64,000 bases of DNA from contig MCGO01000043.1 of NCBI GenBank assembly GCA_002104985.1, positions 62,001 to 126,000 of the forward strand, read 5' to 3'. The notes under the pieces were generated by a model. The model was not told the DNA's origin, ran no database searches, and saw only the letters and a program-made list of their open reading frames with translations. The stretch comes from Rhizoclosmatium globosum. Its lineage: Eukaryota > Chytridiomycota > Chytridiomycetes > Chytridiales > Chytriomycetaceae. Shown one piece after another: positions 45,584-55,824 of this stretch. Every line of letters begins with the position of its first letter. Positions within the stretch are counted from its first letter, which is position 1. A program made the position numbers and the translations under genes.

Positions 45584-46149
45584 CCAAGTCGTCAAATTTG
45601 TAGTATTGATGTTCAAGGAAGAGCGTAAGAAGGACACTGCAATATCTGTTCAACCAACTTTAAACATTCAATTAACATACTTCAACAAGTCAGCCCTGTC
45701 CATTCTCTCCCTTCTATCAGACTGATTCCCAGCAACGGCGCTCTTCGATGGTTTGACAATACTATTGTCTGTGGAGACAACATTTGCAGGTTGAATGCAT
45801 CGTCTCTTGATGTCTTCAGCTGCATTCATTTCGACGACTTTGCGCTTGTTCTTGATTTCTTCATCTTGTCGTTGCCTCACAAGGGTGCGGTAAGTTTTAT
45901 CGATAGAGGTTGAAGATCCTGTTGCACCAGTATGAAGCAACTCTACAGTGGTTACATTAACGGATGCAGGCGCTTGCTGCTTCCGATCATAATTACCGAT
46001 GTCTTTGTTAGACTTCATTCTTCGTGAGGATCGTTCGGAAGAACCCAGCTTTTGAGACCTTTTTGTGTCTGCTGCTCCACCATCGCAAACTGTGCCCAAA
46101 AATAATAATAAGCATAAGCGTCAGATATTATATTTTGCTATCACCATCT

Positions 46150-47697
46150 TCATTGTTTCAAAGGCTTCAAACCAAGAGCCAGTCGCATCTTGTTGGTTTC
46201 CTCAATCGACATACTCTCCTTACTACCACCACCAGCATCTCCATCATCTCCACTCTTGTCTTTAGAGGCAGACGTAGATCCAGAATCCTTTGACTTTTTG
46301 AACAAGGCATTCACTTTTTTAGAAGAGTATTTCTTCTTCTTCTTCTCAGCCTCTTCTGCTGCAGTGGATCCAAGGGGTTCCTCATCAACTTCATGGGGTG
46401 GCTCAGTAATTTCGCCGTCACTCCGACGTCTAGAGAATGTGTCGTCGTCACGATCTCTTCGTCTGTCCAAATCACGATCACGGTCCCCACGATCCAAATC
46501 ACGGCGAGACGATTCTTCACGACGGTATGACCGGTCGTCATCATAATCTCGTCGTCTATAATCTCGGTCTCGGTCTCGGTCTCGACGATCATCACGATCA
46601 TTGTATCCACGTCTCTCATAGCTTCGGTCACCGTATGAATCACGACTTCGATAAGAATCAAGGTCTCTATCACGGCTTCTGTATGACGACGAGCGGTCGT
46701 AGTCTCTGCTGCTTCGATAAGAGTCACGAGAATCAGAGTCCCTTCGATCACGACTACGGCTTCTGCTACGGTGACGATCATTTTTATGATCTACATCGGC
46801 TGATTTTCGTTGTGGGGCAGGTGAAATGCTTCGACGAGGAACGTTAACCTCGTTCGAGCTTGAGGCAGGCCTTTCGTCATTAGAATTTTCCTCGCCAGGT
46901 TCCTTAATTGCTCCGTCATCGTCGACTGCTTTATCTTTGAAGTCGTCATCGTTGGCATTCTCTGTTTCCTCAGTCTCTGCGTTATCATCAACCTTGTCCT
47001 CCTCGTCCTCCTCCTCCATCATCAAATCAAGCTCCTCTTCAAGCGGCGAAACCCTCTCCTCCAAATCCTTCGCTTCCACTAAAACGGAGCGTTTGGTGAT
47101 ACGAGGCAGAATGATTTCGCAAACACGGTCACTTCGAAGCAATGTATCAGCAAATTCGTCCATGTACGATAAATAGTAGTTTCCTTGAGCATCTCTCATG
47201 CGCAGTTTTCGCTTGTCTAGTAATAGAGGTTCGAGGTAGTTGTACACATCGACAGATTTGTATGTTAGGCGGATATAGAAAGCCGCTAGTGCAGTCAAGT
47301 ATTTGTGCTCCTCGTTCTGCAGATATACAGAAATAATAGACTTGTCTGGCTGCAGCTGCAGAAGTCGCAGAGTGAGACACAGGAACTCTGTTGGTTTTTG
47401 CATCCCAAACTGGCCACCAACAGACGTCAGCGCCACAGCTTTATCGACGATGGTTTCAGCTGTGGCTTGTTATTAGTTGACTAAATCTGATGAGAGTAAA
47501 GTACGAACCATTGACTGAGAAGCAGTGCTCCTTCCAGTAGATGGACTCAGTGATGCGCAGTCGGATGATCTTTTCAACGAGGTTCTGCGCGTCTTGGCCG
47601 TGCACTGTTGTTGCTTCGTAGCCATCTAAAATGGGGAAAAGTAGGTGTTCAGGGGCAGTCTCTGGGTGGTCGACTTGCACTCACCAACAAACGACAT
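46150..47697 (-). CDS. PRP38: Pre-mRNA splicing factor PRP38A
   Basis: Component of the U4/U6.U5 tri-snRNP needed to activate the spliceosome. Exons 47697-47685 (13 nt), 47625-47509 and 47459-46150 join to 479 residues. The PRP38 domain is clear: NLVEKIIRLRITESIYWKEH, TIVDKAVALTSVGGQFG, KPTEFLCLTLRLLQLQPDKS, HKYLTALAAFYIRLT, and RVCEIILPRITKRSVLVE. The tail has an acidic stretch and a long RS/RD/DRDR-rich domain, typical of PRP38A proteins with an SR tail, and ends ALGLKPLKQ. The short first exon MSFV is supported by perfect GT-AG ends and frame. The frame is intact throughout. Confidence 0.95.
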
Positions 47698-47790
47698 TTT
47701 TGAGACAGTTTCGCGAACGAGCTTACCAAAGATAATAAAGAAGGATTTGTACTTCATTCCGTTACAGCGATGCAGTGTCACAACGTTTAT

Positions 47791-49152
47791 TCATGATATC
47801 TCAGGCCATCCTTTCACCAACAACTTTATATTCTTTTCCATCCGCTTGTTATCCTCGTCATATCGCATTCTGGCATTTTGACCCATTGCTTTTCGCTCTG
47901 CCATTGTCATCTTCAGTACACGCTCGATTCCCTCACATACATTCTCTACCGTTACACTTGCAGGAGATATAAAATGGTCTGATAAGCCTTGATACTCTTC
48001 CGGCACTGGCGCACTATGCCCAATCAAAATTCCACTCACACCATCTTCTACAAATTCATTCATTGGAGGATGATCTGTCGTGACAACCAAAGCCCCTAAT
48101 GCTCTAGCTTCATTGATATAATGCCCGTAACCCTCTTGAGAGGAGGGACAAATATGAACTCCATTCGATAGCTGGAGTTTCCGCAGGTCTTTGATAGAGA
48201 CGCGGGATTTTATGTTAATATTCCACTTTCGCGCAAGATTTGGTAGATCCTCCTTCCATTTTTCGTATGGATGATTCCCAATCACTGTGAGTTGGGGCCA
48301 AAGTGGGTGCCGTGTCCAGCATTCCAGAACTTCGCGCGTCGACTTTCTTCCACTTCCACCATATACATGAATAAACTTGTTAAAATTCTGATAAATATTG
48401 TGCGCAACATCTGGCCCCAGCGCTTCAACCGCATTGATGGCTGTGTCGGGTGACGAATGCGACATGAAAATAGTGTCCGGCTTCTCCAGATTATGTGCCT
48501 TCAAATAAGACCGAAACGCTGTGCAAGTTATTTTGGTCTTGCACAGTATTGTTGTCATATTGCTGATACGTGCTAATGAGTCTTTCGTAACTTGCTCAAT
48601 GTTTGGCATCCACAGATTGTTGACTTTCTCATTCAGTAAATGATGAAGCAAGTACTCTCCATGGAGATACATAGAAGTTGGACACAGTTTAGCCTTTTCT
48701 TCGAACGTGTTACGATAGTGTTGGTCAGTGCTCAATCGTCCACCTCCATAGAACACATATTGAGCAAAATCGGAACAATGACCCATACTCCTTCCTCCCT
48801 GAGATGTCGATATTTCGATTGGAAAGCATTTGGCAAGGTAGTCATGCCTTGGTTCGTCAATATCACTTTTGAAGACAGCATACGTTGCTGTTACAGAGAT
48901 ATCCGTCTTTCCTTCAAAGCCGTTATGACAGAGATCAAGAATATCTGACAGCGAGAAGGCGGCACCGGTTGTAGGAAGTATATAGTTGGTACCATTGACT
49001 TTGAATCGAGAGGTCATTGCCACCTCCTCAACTTCAGTTGGGAGACTGTACCACGACAGAGAAACATAAATTATGAACAGAAGGCCAGCAGCGGCTGTTG
49101 TAATCCGTCGGTAGCGTTTGAGAAACCGCGATATCACAAGAAACATTGACAT
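47791..49152 (-). CDS. Type II membrane glycosyltransferase, copy 1
   Basis: Intronless, 453 residues from ATG 49152. One N-terminal helix (ITTAAAGLLFIIYVSLSWYS) anchors it in the Golgi or ER membrane. The C-terminal half has the GT-B donor-binding look: VHICPSSQEGYGHYINEARA followed by LGALVVTTDHPPMNEFVEDG, as in GT1/GT4 enzymes. The conserved middle includes CHNGFEGKTDISVTATYAV, STSQGGRSMGHCSDF and LWMPNIEQV. Donor and acceptor are unknown. An upstream codon run to 49185 has no ATG. About half of the residues are shared with the adjacent copy at 49237-50625, so the pair arose by tandem duplication. Confidence 0.85.
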   Translation of the reverse strand: MSMFLVISRFLKRYRRITTAAAGLLFIIYVSLSWYSLPTEVEEVAMTSRFKVNGTNYILPTTGAAFSLSDILDLCHNGFEGKTDISVTATYAVFKSDIDEPRHDYLAKCFPIEISTSQGGRSMGHCSDFAQYVFYGGGRLSTDQHYRNTFEEKAKLCPTSMYLHGEYLLHHLLNEKVNNLWMPNIEQVTKDSLARISNMTTILCKTKITCTAFRSYLKAHNLEKPDTIFMSHSSPDTAINAVEALGPDVAHNIYQNFNKFIHVYGGSGRKSTREVLECWTRHPLWPQLTVIGNHPYEKWKEDLPNLARKWNINIKSRVSIKDLRKLQLSNGVHICPSSQEGYGHYINEARALGALVVTTDHPPMNEFVEDGVSGILIGHSAPVPEEYQGLSDHFISPASVTVENVCEGIERVLKMTMAERKAMGQNARMRYDEDNKRMEKNIKLLVKGWPEIS

Positions 49153-49236
49153 CACAACCACATTGATTTGAGGAAAGTTGAACAATCAACACCATAGACA
49201 ATGCAAACAATACATTTACTGATTCAGGGATTATAA

Positions 49237-50625
49237 TCATTTCCAGTCTTTCACAAGCTCTCTAATGTTACTTGCCATCAAATCAGTATCTTCGTCATAC
49301 CTTTTCCTACCTTTCTTCCCCATCGCTTCCCGCTCCGACTTCGTCAACTTCATAACACGTTTAATTCCATCACAAACATTTTCGATTGACACTCCAGCAG
49401 GAGAAACAAAATACTCCGCCATTCCCTGATATTCCTCTGGCTTTGGCTCTTTGTGATCAACAAGAATCCCAGTTATTCCATCTTCCACCAATTCATTCAT
49501 CGGTGGATGATTCGTCGTGACCACCAGAGCACCCAAAGCCCGTGCTTCGTTTATATAATGACCATATCCTTCCTGAGAAGAGGGACAGATATGAACACCT
49601 CTGGAAACCTGTAACTCTCTCAGTTCTTTGATGGACACACGACTTTGAATTTCAATATTGGTAGCCCATTTCAATCCTGGAATCTGCTTCACCCAAGTTT
49701 CATAATCATGGTTCCCAAGAACTGTGAGTTTTGGCCAGAACGGATTCCGCATCCAGCAAAAAATCACTTCCTGCGTTGATTTCCGGCCTGAATGGCCATA
49801 GGTATGAATAAACCGGTTGAAATCTTGTTTGATGTTATGGTTCTCTCCCAACACTTCAATCACACTTTCTTGTGTATCGGGAGACGAGTGAGACATGAAT
49901 TTAGTTGTTGGTGATTTCAAGTCGTGTGCCTTCAGATACTTGTCAAATGCAGTGCAAGTTATTTTGACTTTACAGAGAATGTGCTTGAAATGAGGAATCA
50001 GTGCAAGCTGTTCCTTGTTGATTTGCTCAATATTGGGCATCCAGAGGTTGATCGTCGAGTTCTGATAAATAAGGTCCGAAATTGGATATTCGCCATGCAA
50101 GAACATCGATTTGGGGCAGTTGGTTCCTTTGAGTGCAAAAGTATCTGATTGGTGACCGCCTGTCAATCTGGCGCCGCCGTAGTAGATGTATTGAACAAAG
50201 TCTGAACAGTGTCCCATACTTCTGGCACCTTGAGATGTTGAGATTTCTATAGGGTAACACTCATTTAGGTACGCGTCACGATGTGGGCCTACAATAGCAT
50301 GTGTCGCTGTGATAAGAAGCTCTGTCTGCCCGTTGAACCCATTATGACAGAGCTCGAGAATGTCGGATATCGTGAATTTGACTCCGAATGCCGGAACTAT
50401 TCGTTCCTCAGTCCCGTTCACATGACTGGTTATAAAACGAGGTTGGATGGCTTCTGATGAGTGGCGATGGCTCAGTTCACTACTTCCCAGCGATATCAGT
50501 ATGTACACAATAATAATGATAGCTGTTATAGCTGTGGCTGCAAGACCCAGATGATGCATTGAAGGGCGAGATTGATTAATGGTTGACAGAAAGTTGATTG
50601 AGGTCGGAAAATAAGAGGCTTGCAT
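49237..50625 (-). CDS. Type II membrane glycosyltransferase, copy 2
   Basis: Intronless, about 462 residues from ATG 50625; a second ATG at residue 20 (MHHLGLAATA) would also keep the membrane helix (AITAIIIIVYILISLG). Same blocks as copy 1: CHNGFNGQTELLITATHAIV, STSQGARSMGHCSDF, LWMPNIEQIN, SHSSPDTQE, VHICPSSQEGYGHYINEARA. The gene ends 84 bases upstream of the copy 1 start on the same strand, and runs divergently from the histidinol-phosphatase gene, with 144 bases between start codons. Confidence 0.85.
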   Translation of the reverse strand: MQASYFPTSINFLSTINQSRPSMHHLGLAATAITAIIIIVYILISLGSSELSHRHSSEAIQPRFITSHVNGTEERIVPAFGVKFTISDILELCHNGFNGQTELLITATHAIVGPHRDAYLNECYPIEISTSQGARSMGHCSDFVQYIYYGGARLTGGHQSDTFALKGTNCPKSMFLHGEYPISDLIYQNSTINLWMPNIEQINKEQLALIPHFKHILCKVKITCTAFDKYLKAHDLKSPTTKFMSHSSPDTQESVIEVLGENHNIKQDFNRFIHTYGHSGRKSTQEVIFCWMRNPFWPKLTVLGNHDYETWVKQIPGLKWATNIEIQSRVSIKELRELQVSRGVHICPSSQEGYGHYINEARALGALVVTTNHPPMNELVEDGITGILVDHKEPKPEEYQGMAEYFVSPAGVSIENVCDGIKRVMKLTKSEREAMGKKGRKRYDEDTDLMASNIRELVKDWK

Positions 50626-50769
50626 CGCCCACACAAATGGAAAGTAAGCGATTAATTGCCACGAGTAATGGTGTGAATATTTACTTTGAGTAAGTCTCAG
50701 TAAGTGAAGGTTAAATGCGTCATTGGCGACTTGGGTTCAAAACTAGGCAAGATATTATCTCAAAAACTC

Positions 50770-51803
50770 ATGCCGGTCTCTTTGCATTCCCACAGTGGCC
50801 AATACTGTAAACATGCGAAGGGAACTCTTCGCGAAGTTGTCGAGCGGGCAGTACAACTAGGGTTCACAGCATATGGGCTCAGCGAACACATGCCACGGTC
50901 TAGGCCACAGGATCTCTACCCTGAAGAGGTAGAACTGAACATGACTCCTTCCGACACAACGAACCAATATCTTGCCTTCTTGAATGAGGTATAGCTTGCC
51001 TTTGTATGACTCGACCATCTTATCTCAACTCACTTAACCGCACAGGCCCGTTCCCTCCAACTTGAATTCAAAGACAGGATCAATTTACTTGTTGGAATGG
51101 AAACGGAATGGATCCACGGGTCCACGCTCACTGAAAGCAACGCTTTGACAGCAACCCACAAGCTAGATTATCTTGTCGGTAGTGTCCACCACGTTCACGA
51201 AATCCCCATCGATTTCGATGTGCCGATGTATGAACGTGCGGAGCAGCGTGCATTTGAAATCGCGGGATCTCCGGCTACCATTTCACCAACTGAATGTCTC
51301 TTTCGCGATTACTATGACGCGCAGTATGATCTTTTGGTTGGATTGAAGCCTGCTGTAGTGGGACACTTTGATTTGATCAGTATGTACCGACCTGGTCATC
51401 CTTTGAGTGAAGTGTGTTGGGAAAAGGTGAAAAGGAATGTCGCTGTGATTGCAGAGTATGGCGGAATCGTGGAAGTTAATTCGCGTGCATGGAAAAAGGG
51501 ACTGGTGGATGCGTACCCACAAAGAGCAATTGTGGAGGTGAGTTATTCCCTGAACCCACCATTTTCAACCTGACCATTTCGCAGTATATGAAAGCTCAAG
51601 GCGTCAAGTTCTGTTTGAGTGACGATAGCCATGGACCAAACGACGTTGGAATGCATTATTCACGATTACTCAAGTATTTGGGTGAAGTTGGAATCACAGA
51701 AGTCTACTATCCTGCTCCACCATCACAATCTGGTTCAAATTCTTTGATTTGTATCGAGAACGTTACGTCGCTACCATTCTGGAAGCAGTTTGCGTCGCAA
51801 TAA
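50770..51803 (+). CDS. HIS2: Histidinol-phosphatase, PHP family
   Basis: Converts histidinol phosphate to histidinol, the penultimate step of histidine synthesis. Exons 50770-50988, 51046-51537 and 51585-51803 join to 309 residues, near the usual size. Metal-binding motifs of the PHP fold are present: HSHSGQYCKH, GLSEHMPR, LLVGMETEW, GSVHHVHE, VVGHFDLI and LSDDSHGPNDVG. ATG 50770 places HSHSG at residue 6, as in the yeast enzyme; the longer frame upstream lacks an ATG before it. The frame is intact. Confidence 0.95.
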
Positions 51804-51872
51804 ATTCAAGCGAGAGAAAGGTTATATTTGTGGTGTGACTACTGATATGCAAAAGGACTTCCAATGATTCAT

Positions 51873-52238
51873 TTACTTTGCTTCGGAGGGAAGTTGGCAG
51901 GCGGTTCCGATCGCAGCTACATGTAGTGTGTGAGAGAAGTCGGGCAATGAGAGGGAAACAACACCAACCGTCCAAACACCAATTGACGATCTCTCTGTGA
52001 TCTTAGTCCTATAGTGCGTCTCGTCTCTTTCTCTCACAATAGCCATAGCTTCCTCCTCAGACTTTGACTTGAGTGACATAGCGAATGTCAAGTCTCTCCT
52101 CGCTTGAGCACAGTCTCTGAACGTGCCGTACCGGTAGTAATGCTTCATCTGCGGAATGACGGTGTAGCACAGCTGGAGCGTGTCAAGTGCCCTCCAAACT
52201 GACGGCAGTTCAATCTTGTCCTCGGTGACAGTACTCAT
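51873..52238 (-). CDS. Small DUF3128-like (EMI1-type) protein
   Basis: A single exon of 121 residues from ATG 52238. The block LQLCYTVIPQMKHYYRYGTF followed by RDCAQARRDLTFAMSLKSKS and EEEAM fits the DUF3128 family (yeast EMI1, small proteins with paired Cys, often linked to mitochondria). Only two of the usual three or four Cys are kept (LQLCY and RDCAQ), so the disulfide pattern may differ. An upstream in-frame ATG at 52289 would overlap the divergent gene and is less likely. Confidence 0.7.
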   Translation of the reverse strand: MSTVTEDKIELPSVWRALDTLQLCYTVIPQMKHYYRYGTFRDCAQARRDLTFAMSLKSKSEEEAMAIVRERDETHYRTKITERSSIGVWTVGVVSLSLPDFSHTLHVAAIGTACQLPSEAK

Positions 52239-52270
52239 CTTTTTTGAAAGTTTGTTTGGAAAACCTGAAG
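52239..52270. promoter_or_regulatory. Very short divergent promoter region (32 bp)
   Basis: Only 32 bases separate the start codons of the DUF3128-like gene (minus) and the small unknown gene (plus). The stretch is AT-rich in the middle (TTTTTTGAAAGTTTG). If both starts are right, transcription must begin inside or across the other gene, or the 5' leaders overlap. Confidence 0.45.
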
Positions 52271-52649
52271 ATGGCTGCCTTGTTCGCATTTGTTGGCGAC
52301 ATGCCTGAAGACGAGGGTTGGGAGACGCCCCGGCCTTGGAGCGAAGTTCAGAAAGCGATCACGGAGCTTGAACTGCCTGAGGGACACTTCTTCCTGGTGC
52401 GATACCTCAGAGCTTCTGTTTTCGACAAGGACGGAAAGAACGAAGAAGCTGCGTGGCCTGTGGAATGGGATGGGGCTCCGAAAGATGCAAAAGACGGAAT
52501 CTTGACACTTGCTGTTGCTACAGTGGAAGGTGTCGATGCGATCAAGTTGGGTTGGAAGGAAGAGGCTCGGGTACTTGGACAGCCATTTGGTAAGTGAAAC
52601 AGATCATGAAACTAGATGGTCTAACTCTGCATGCATAGAATACAAATAA
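52271..52649 (+). CDS. Small unknown acidic protein, 109 residues
   Basis: Exon 1 (52271-52589) codes MAALFAFVGDMPEDEGWETP, then LPEGHFFLVRYLRASVFDKD, and ends GQPF. A short intron with GTAAGT donor and TAG acceptor (52590-52638) adds the end EYK (52639-52649). The family is not recognised. The repeated pattern of Pro, Trp and acidic residues suggests a folded small domain. It runs divergently from the DUF3128-like gene and convergently with the third GH3 gene, whose stop is 20 bases away. Confidence 0.65.
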
Positions 52650-52669
52650 AGAATGAAGATATGAGGACT

Positions 52670-55303
52670 TTACTTTCCCCACCGTTTTGATTCCTCCAAC
52701 CTGATATCTCTGCTCGAGGCTCCAACTTTGAAACCATACACACCAGGAATGTTTACCCAGCTCCCATGCCACACTCGAACATCTGATTTAGATACCGTGA
52801 TCCGTACTCTGGATACTCCTCCAACTTCCACCCATACTTTCTCAAACCCTTTAAACAACTTTGGCGGTTCATCAGCTTCTTTCGGATACGAGATATACAG
52901 CTGGACAACTTCAAATCCGTGAACGAAACCAGTATTTTCGACAGTCACTTCAATGACGAGATCGCTCCAAGGATTGTTTGAATGCACACGAAAGATTTGC
53001 AGATTTAAGTAACGGAACGTGGTATACGATAGACCATGTCCGAATGGAAATATTGGAGTCAGGTTGAATTTGTCTGCATACCGATAGTCGATGTAGAGGC
53101 CTTCGGTATAAGTGACTTGAGGAATGTTGTCAGGAGAAGTATAAATCACATCAGCTGCATATTCAGATCGGTCTTTCATGATTGTAAATGGAAGTTTTCC
53201 AGATGGGTTGACGTCTCCGAACAGCACCTAAACCATCAGTTAATAATTTGACAGGCAAGCTATAAAACCCAAAACCTGGGCAATGGCGTTTCCAGATTCT
53301 TGGCCCGGTAACAGCGCGAATATCACAGCAGTGATATTTGGATGATTGATCCATGGCATGTCGACTGCTCCGACTGTATGCAACACAACAACTGTTCGCT
53401 TATTCACAGACGCAACAGCCTCAATCTGAGTGTGAACTGAGATTTAATATCCACACATCAACAAAAAGCCTGCTCACCACCGCGTCACCATTATGCCACA
53501 ACTTCAAATCATTCCTGTCTCCTTGATTTCCCTCAACGACTAATTCTTCACCTGAATTCGCGTTGGCAAACACGATCGCCACATCAGCATCAGTGGCGGT
53601 CTGACGAATATGGTCCAAATCGTCATTATCAGTGCTCGACGAAACGTGAACGTTTTGATGACGTGCAGCGCGAAAAGTGATTCCATCCACGGGAGAAATC
53701 AGATAAGGAAAGTCAACGGTTCCTGATCCCCATCCTTGAGCAAGTGTGCCATCGTTCTTAGCTTGATACGTGATCTCATTTAAAATGGACGGTAGCCTCG
53801 CGTCTTCACCCAGAACGGCAATCCTGAAACTGTTGTGGCCAATTGTTAAAGGAAGTCCGCCTTCAGTTGGATCATTGTTCTTCAATAAGATTGTTGATGC
53901 TACTGCAACTCGTTTCGCCAAGTCGGCATGATGCTTCAATTTGTAGTTTGGGTTATACGAGTTCTTTGTACGTGGAGTCCAAGAACTGATGTTGGTGTTG
54001 CTGGGATATCCCTTGTCCTGTCCCAACTTGAAATAGGATGCCAGGATCCGCGTTGTCATATCGTCAAGGCGAGACTCAGGAAGCGTATCTAACGTCTCGG
54101 ACTCTGTGGCGATTGTATTGGCTCCAGTAAGGACTGGCTGTCCTCCTGGCATAATCATGTCAGCTACCATCGGAGAATACTTCGCACCCCAATCCGTGAC
54201 CACGAAACCTCTGTATATAATTTGTCAGATTGTTTGGCTCTCGCTAGGGATTTACTCACTGGAATCCGAGCTCGGTCTTCAATAACCCGTCAACAAGTTC
54301 CGAATTCGCACAAGCATACACTTGATTGACCCGGTTGTAAGAACACATAACAGCTCCGACTCCTTCTCGAACACAAGCCTGGTTGTTTTATAAGTTTGAG
54401 GTTGAAAGCAATTATCCCGCCCAACCTCGAAAGGAGCTGCATACACCTCCATCAAAGTGCGTTTATCAACATTAGAACTAGAGCTGTACCGAAAATGTTC
54501 TTGCTCATTTGCTATGAAATGCTTCGCCGTCGCAATCACGCCATTGGATTGAATTCCTCGAACAAGCAGACTCGCAACGATGGAAGCAAGGTATGGGTCA
54601 CCGCCGGGACCTTCCCAGTTTCGTCCAGCTGCTGGAGCTCGAATCAAGTTCATCATCGGACCTAACGCGACCTGACCATCACGGGACGTGAGCTGATGGA
54701 CAGAATTTGGTTTTTTTGAATACTCACATTCACGCCCAGACTTCTAAATTCGGCTCCAATCGCTGTAGCATACTCCAGTATTAACGTTTTGTCGAATGTG
54801 GCAGCAGCATTTAAACCACTTGGAAATGAGGTCACGTTTTCAGTAAATGTAACGCCCTATTTGTGTGTTTGAATGATGAGATCTCGAGTTGTAAGATAAT
54901 CCGCCACGGCAATAATATTAAAAAAGCATACAGTAGGTCCATCTTGTAAACAGAGTCCAGTGAATCCAGGAATGGTATCCACGTGTTGAATGTTCCCAAC
55001 ACAGTTTCCACGACCGATTCCCATAACGAGTTTCTTTTTATCCGCAATAGATAATGTAGTGACGATTTCTCGGGCTCTGTTTGTTGCAACCACCCATTCA
55101 TCCTCTGGCAACTGAATAGGGCTTGGATGGACTCTGATGGGAGACACGAGAAAGAACCATATAGCGAGAATCAAGCTCAATGCAATCAACTGGCCATGGA
55201 TATCAGAGCGGAATTTGAAGCGACTGGTAGAATGTCGTGTTGTTGCAGTGTGATTGTGAGATTCGGAGCCAAGCAGTGGCTCATTCACTTCCAATTCAGG
55301 CAT
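52670..55303 (-). CDS. GH3 beta-glucosidase-type enzyme, copy 3, intact
   Basis: Seven exons (55303-54932, 54856-54728, 54671-54426, 54378-54260, 54210-53478, 53425-53276, 53227-52670) give 768 residues with no frame error. It has the same plan as copies 1 and 2: N-terminal cytoplasmic tail and single anchor ([15 protein letters not shown]), [39 protein letters not shown], nucleophile in [15 protein letters not shown], and a fibronectin III-like end of the same 558-nt last exon. The first intron has moved or been replaced (after LQDGPT instead of after MGIG), and the intron after FPYL is absent. Likely active at the cell surface on beta-glucans or cellobiose. Confidence 0.95.
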
Positions 55304-55824
55304 TTTCTTTTATGGTTTGAAACTAATAAGGAAAGAAAAAAAAGAAGATTGAAAACAAAGTGAGCTCGATGAACTTATTATTATTAGTAGTTTTTAAAAA
55401 GGAGAGGTTGGTGCATCCCACTTATGTACACCACAATGGTGCCTTGATGATTGCACTGAAGAGATGCTGCCCAGACCCCGTTTCAACCCCGTGAAGGGCA
55501 TCGTTACTGGTGAGTCTGACGGGGCAAGTTTCGCCCCGTGCCTCGCGGCGGATGAAGGCATTGTGGGAGCCTGTCAGAGCAGAAGACGTTTCCGTCCGTG
55601 TGTTTTGCTCGATTACCAAGCGACAACCTCAATCGAAGAAGCACGAGTCTCTGTTTATCAGGTAGTTTTTGCACTTTTGTCTTTTGATTTTGGGATTTCC
55701 TGCCTACTGCCAAACAAACTTGACACTGAGATGGAAGCAGTATTCGGTAGCTTACTCGGGGGGCTAAACTTAAAATAGAAGGGCAGTTGGGTCAAGTTAA
55801 GAAAGAGTGTCCGAAAACCACCAA
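55304..55824. other. Intergenic region upstream of the RAD54B-type gene
   Basis: About 520 bases between divergent genes. A plus-strand frame from 55464 (MLPRPRFNPVKGIVTG) runs into a good donor (GTGAGTCTG) but has no clear acceptor or homologue, so it is not called. GC-rich around 55520-55560. Nothing else supported. Confidence 0.45.

Larger units (their letters stand above)
42475..46089 (-). pseudogene. TFG2: TFIIF-beta fragment split by a retrotransposon
   Basis: TFIIF-beta (RAP30 in animals) works with RNA polymerase II at initiation. The minus strand codes the linker (about 46089-45681, with KTYRTLVRQRQDEEIKNKRK), then after a 44-nt intron (45680-45637) the winged helix: LLTLFLEHQYYKFDDL at 45636-45584. 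The frame is broken by the element at 42611-45583 and resumes at 42610 as VEKTKQPRVWLKEILSDI ... IYRGLYELKPEY, ending at 42475. The two halves match the human order exactly once the 5-bp duplication is discounted. The N-terminal dimerisation domain is missing: upstream lies the PRP38A stop only 60 bases away. So this is a 5'-truncated, interrupted copy; a working gene is expected elsewhere. Confidence 0.88.

Noticed and set aside
46311..46847. Frames on both strands rich in Asp/His/Arg
   Set aside because: Shadows of the RS/RD repeat tail of PRP38A.
55464..55778. 104-residue frame before the RAD54B-type gene
   Set aside because: No recognisable domain; the donor near 55507 has no convincing partner; the reverse strand is equally open.
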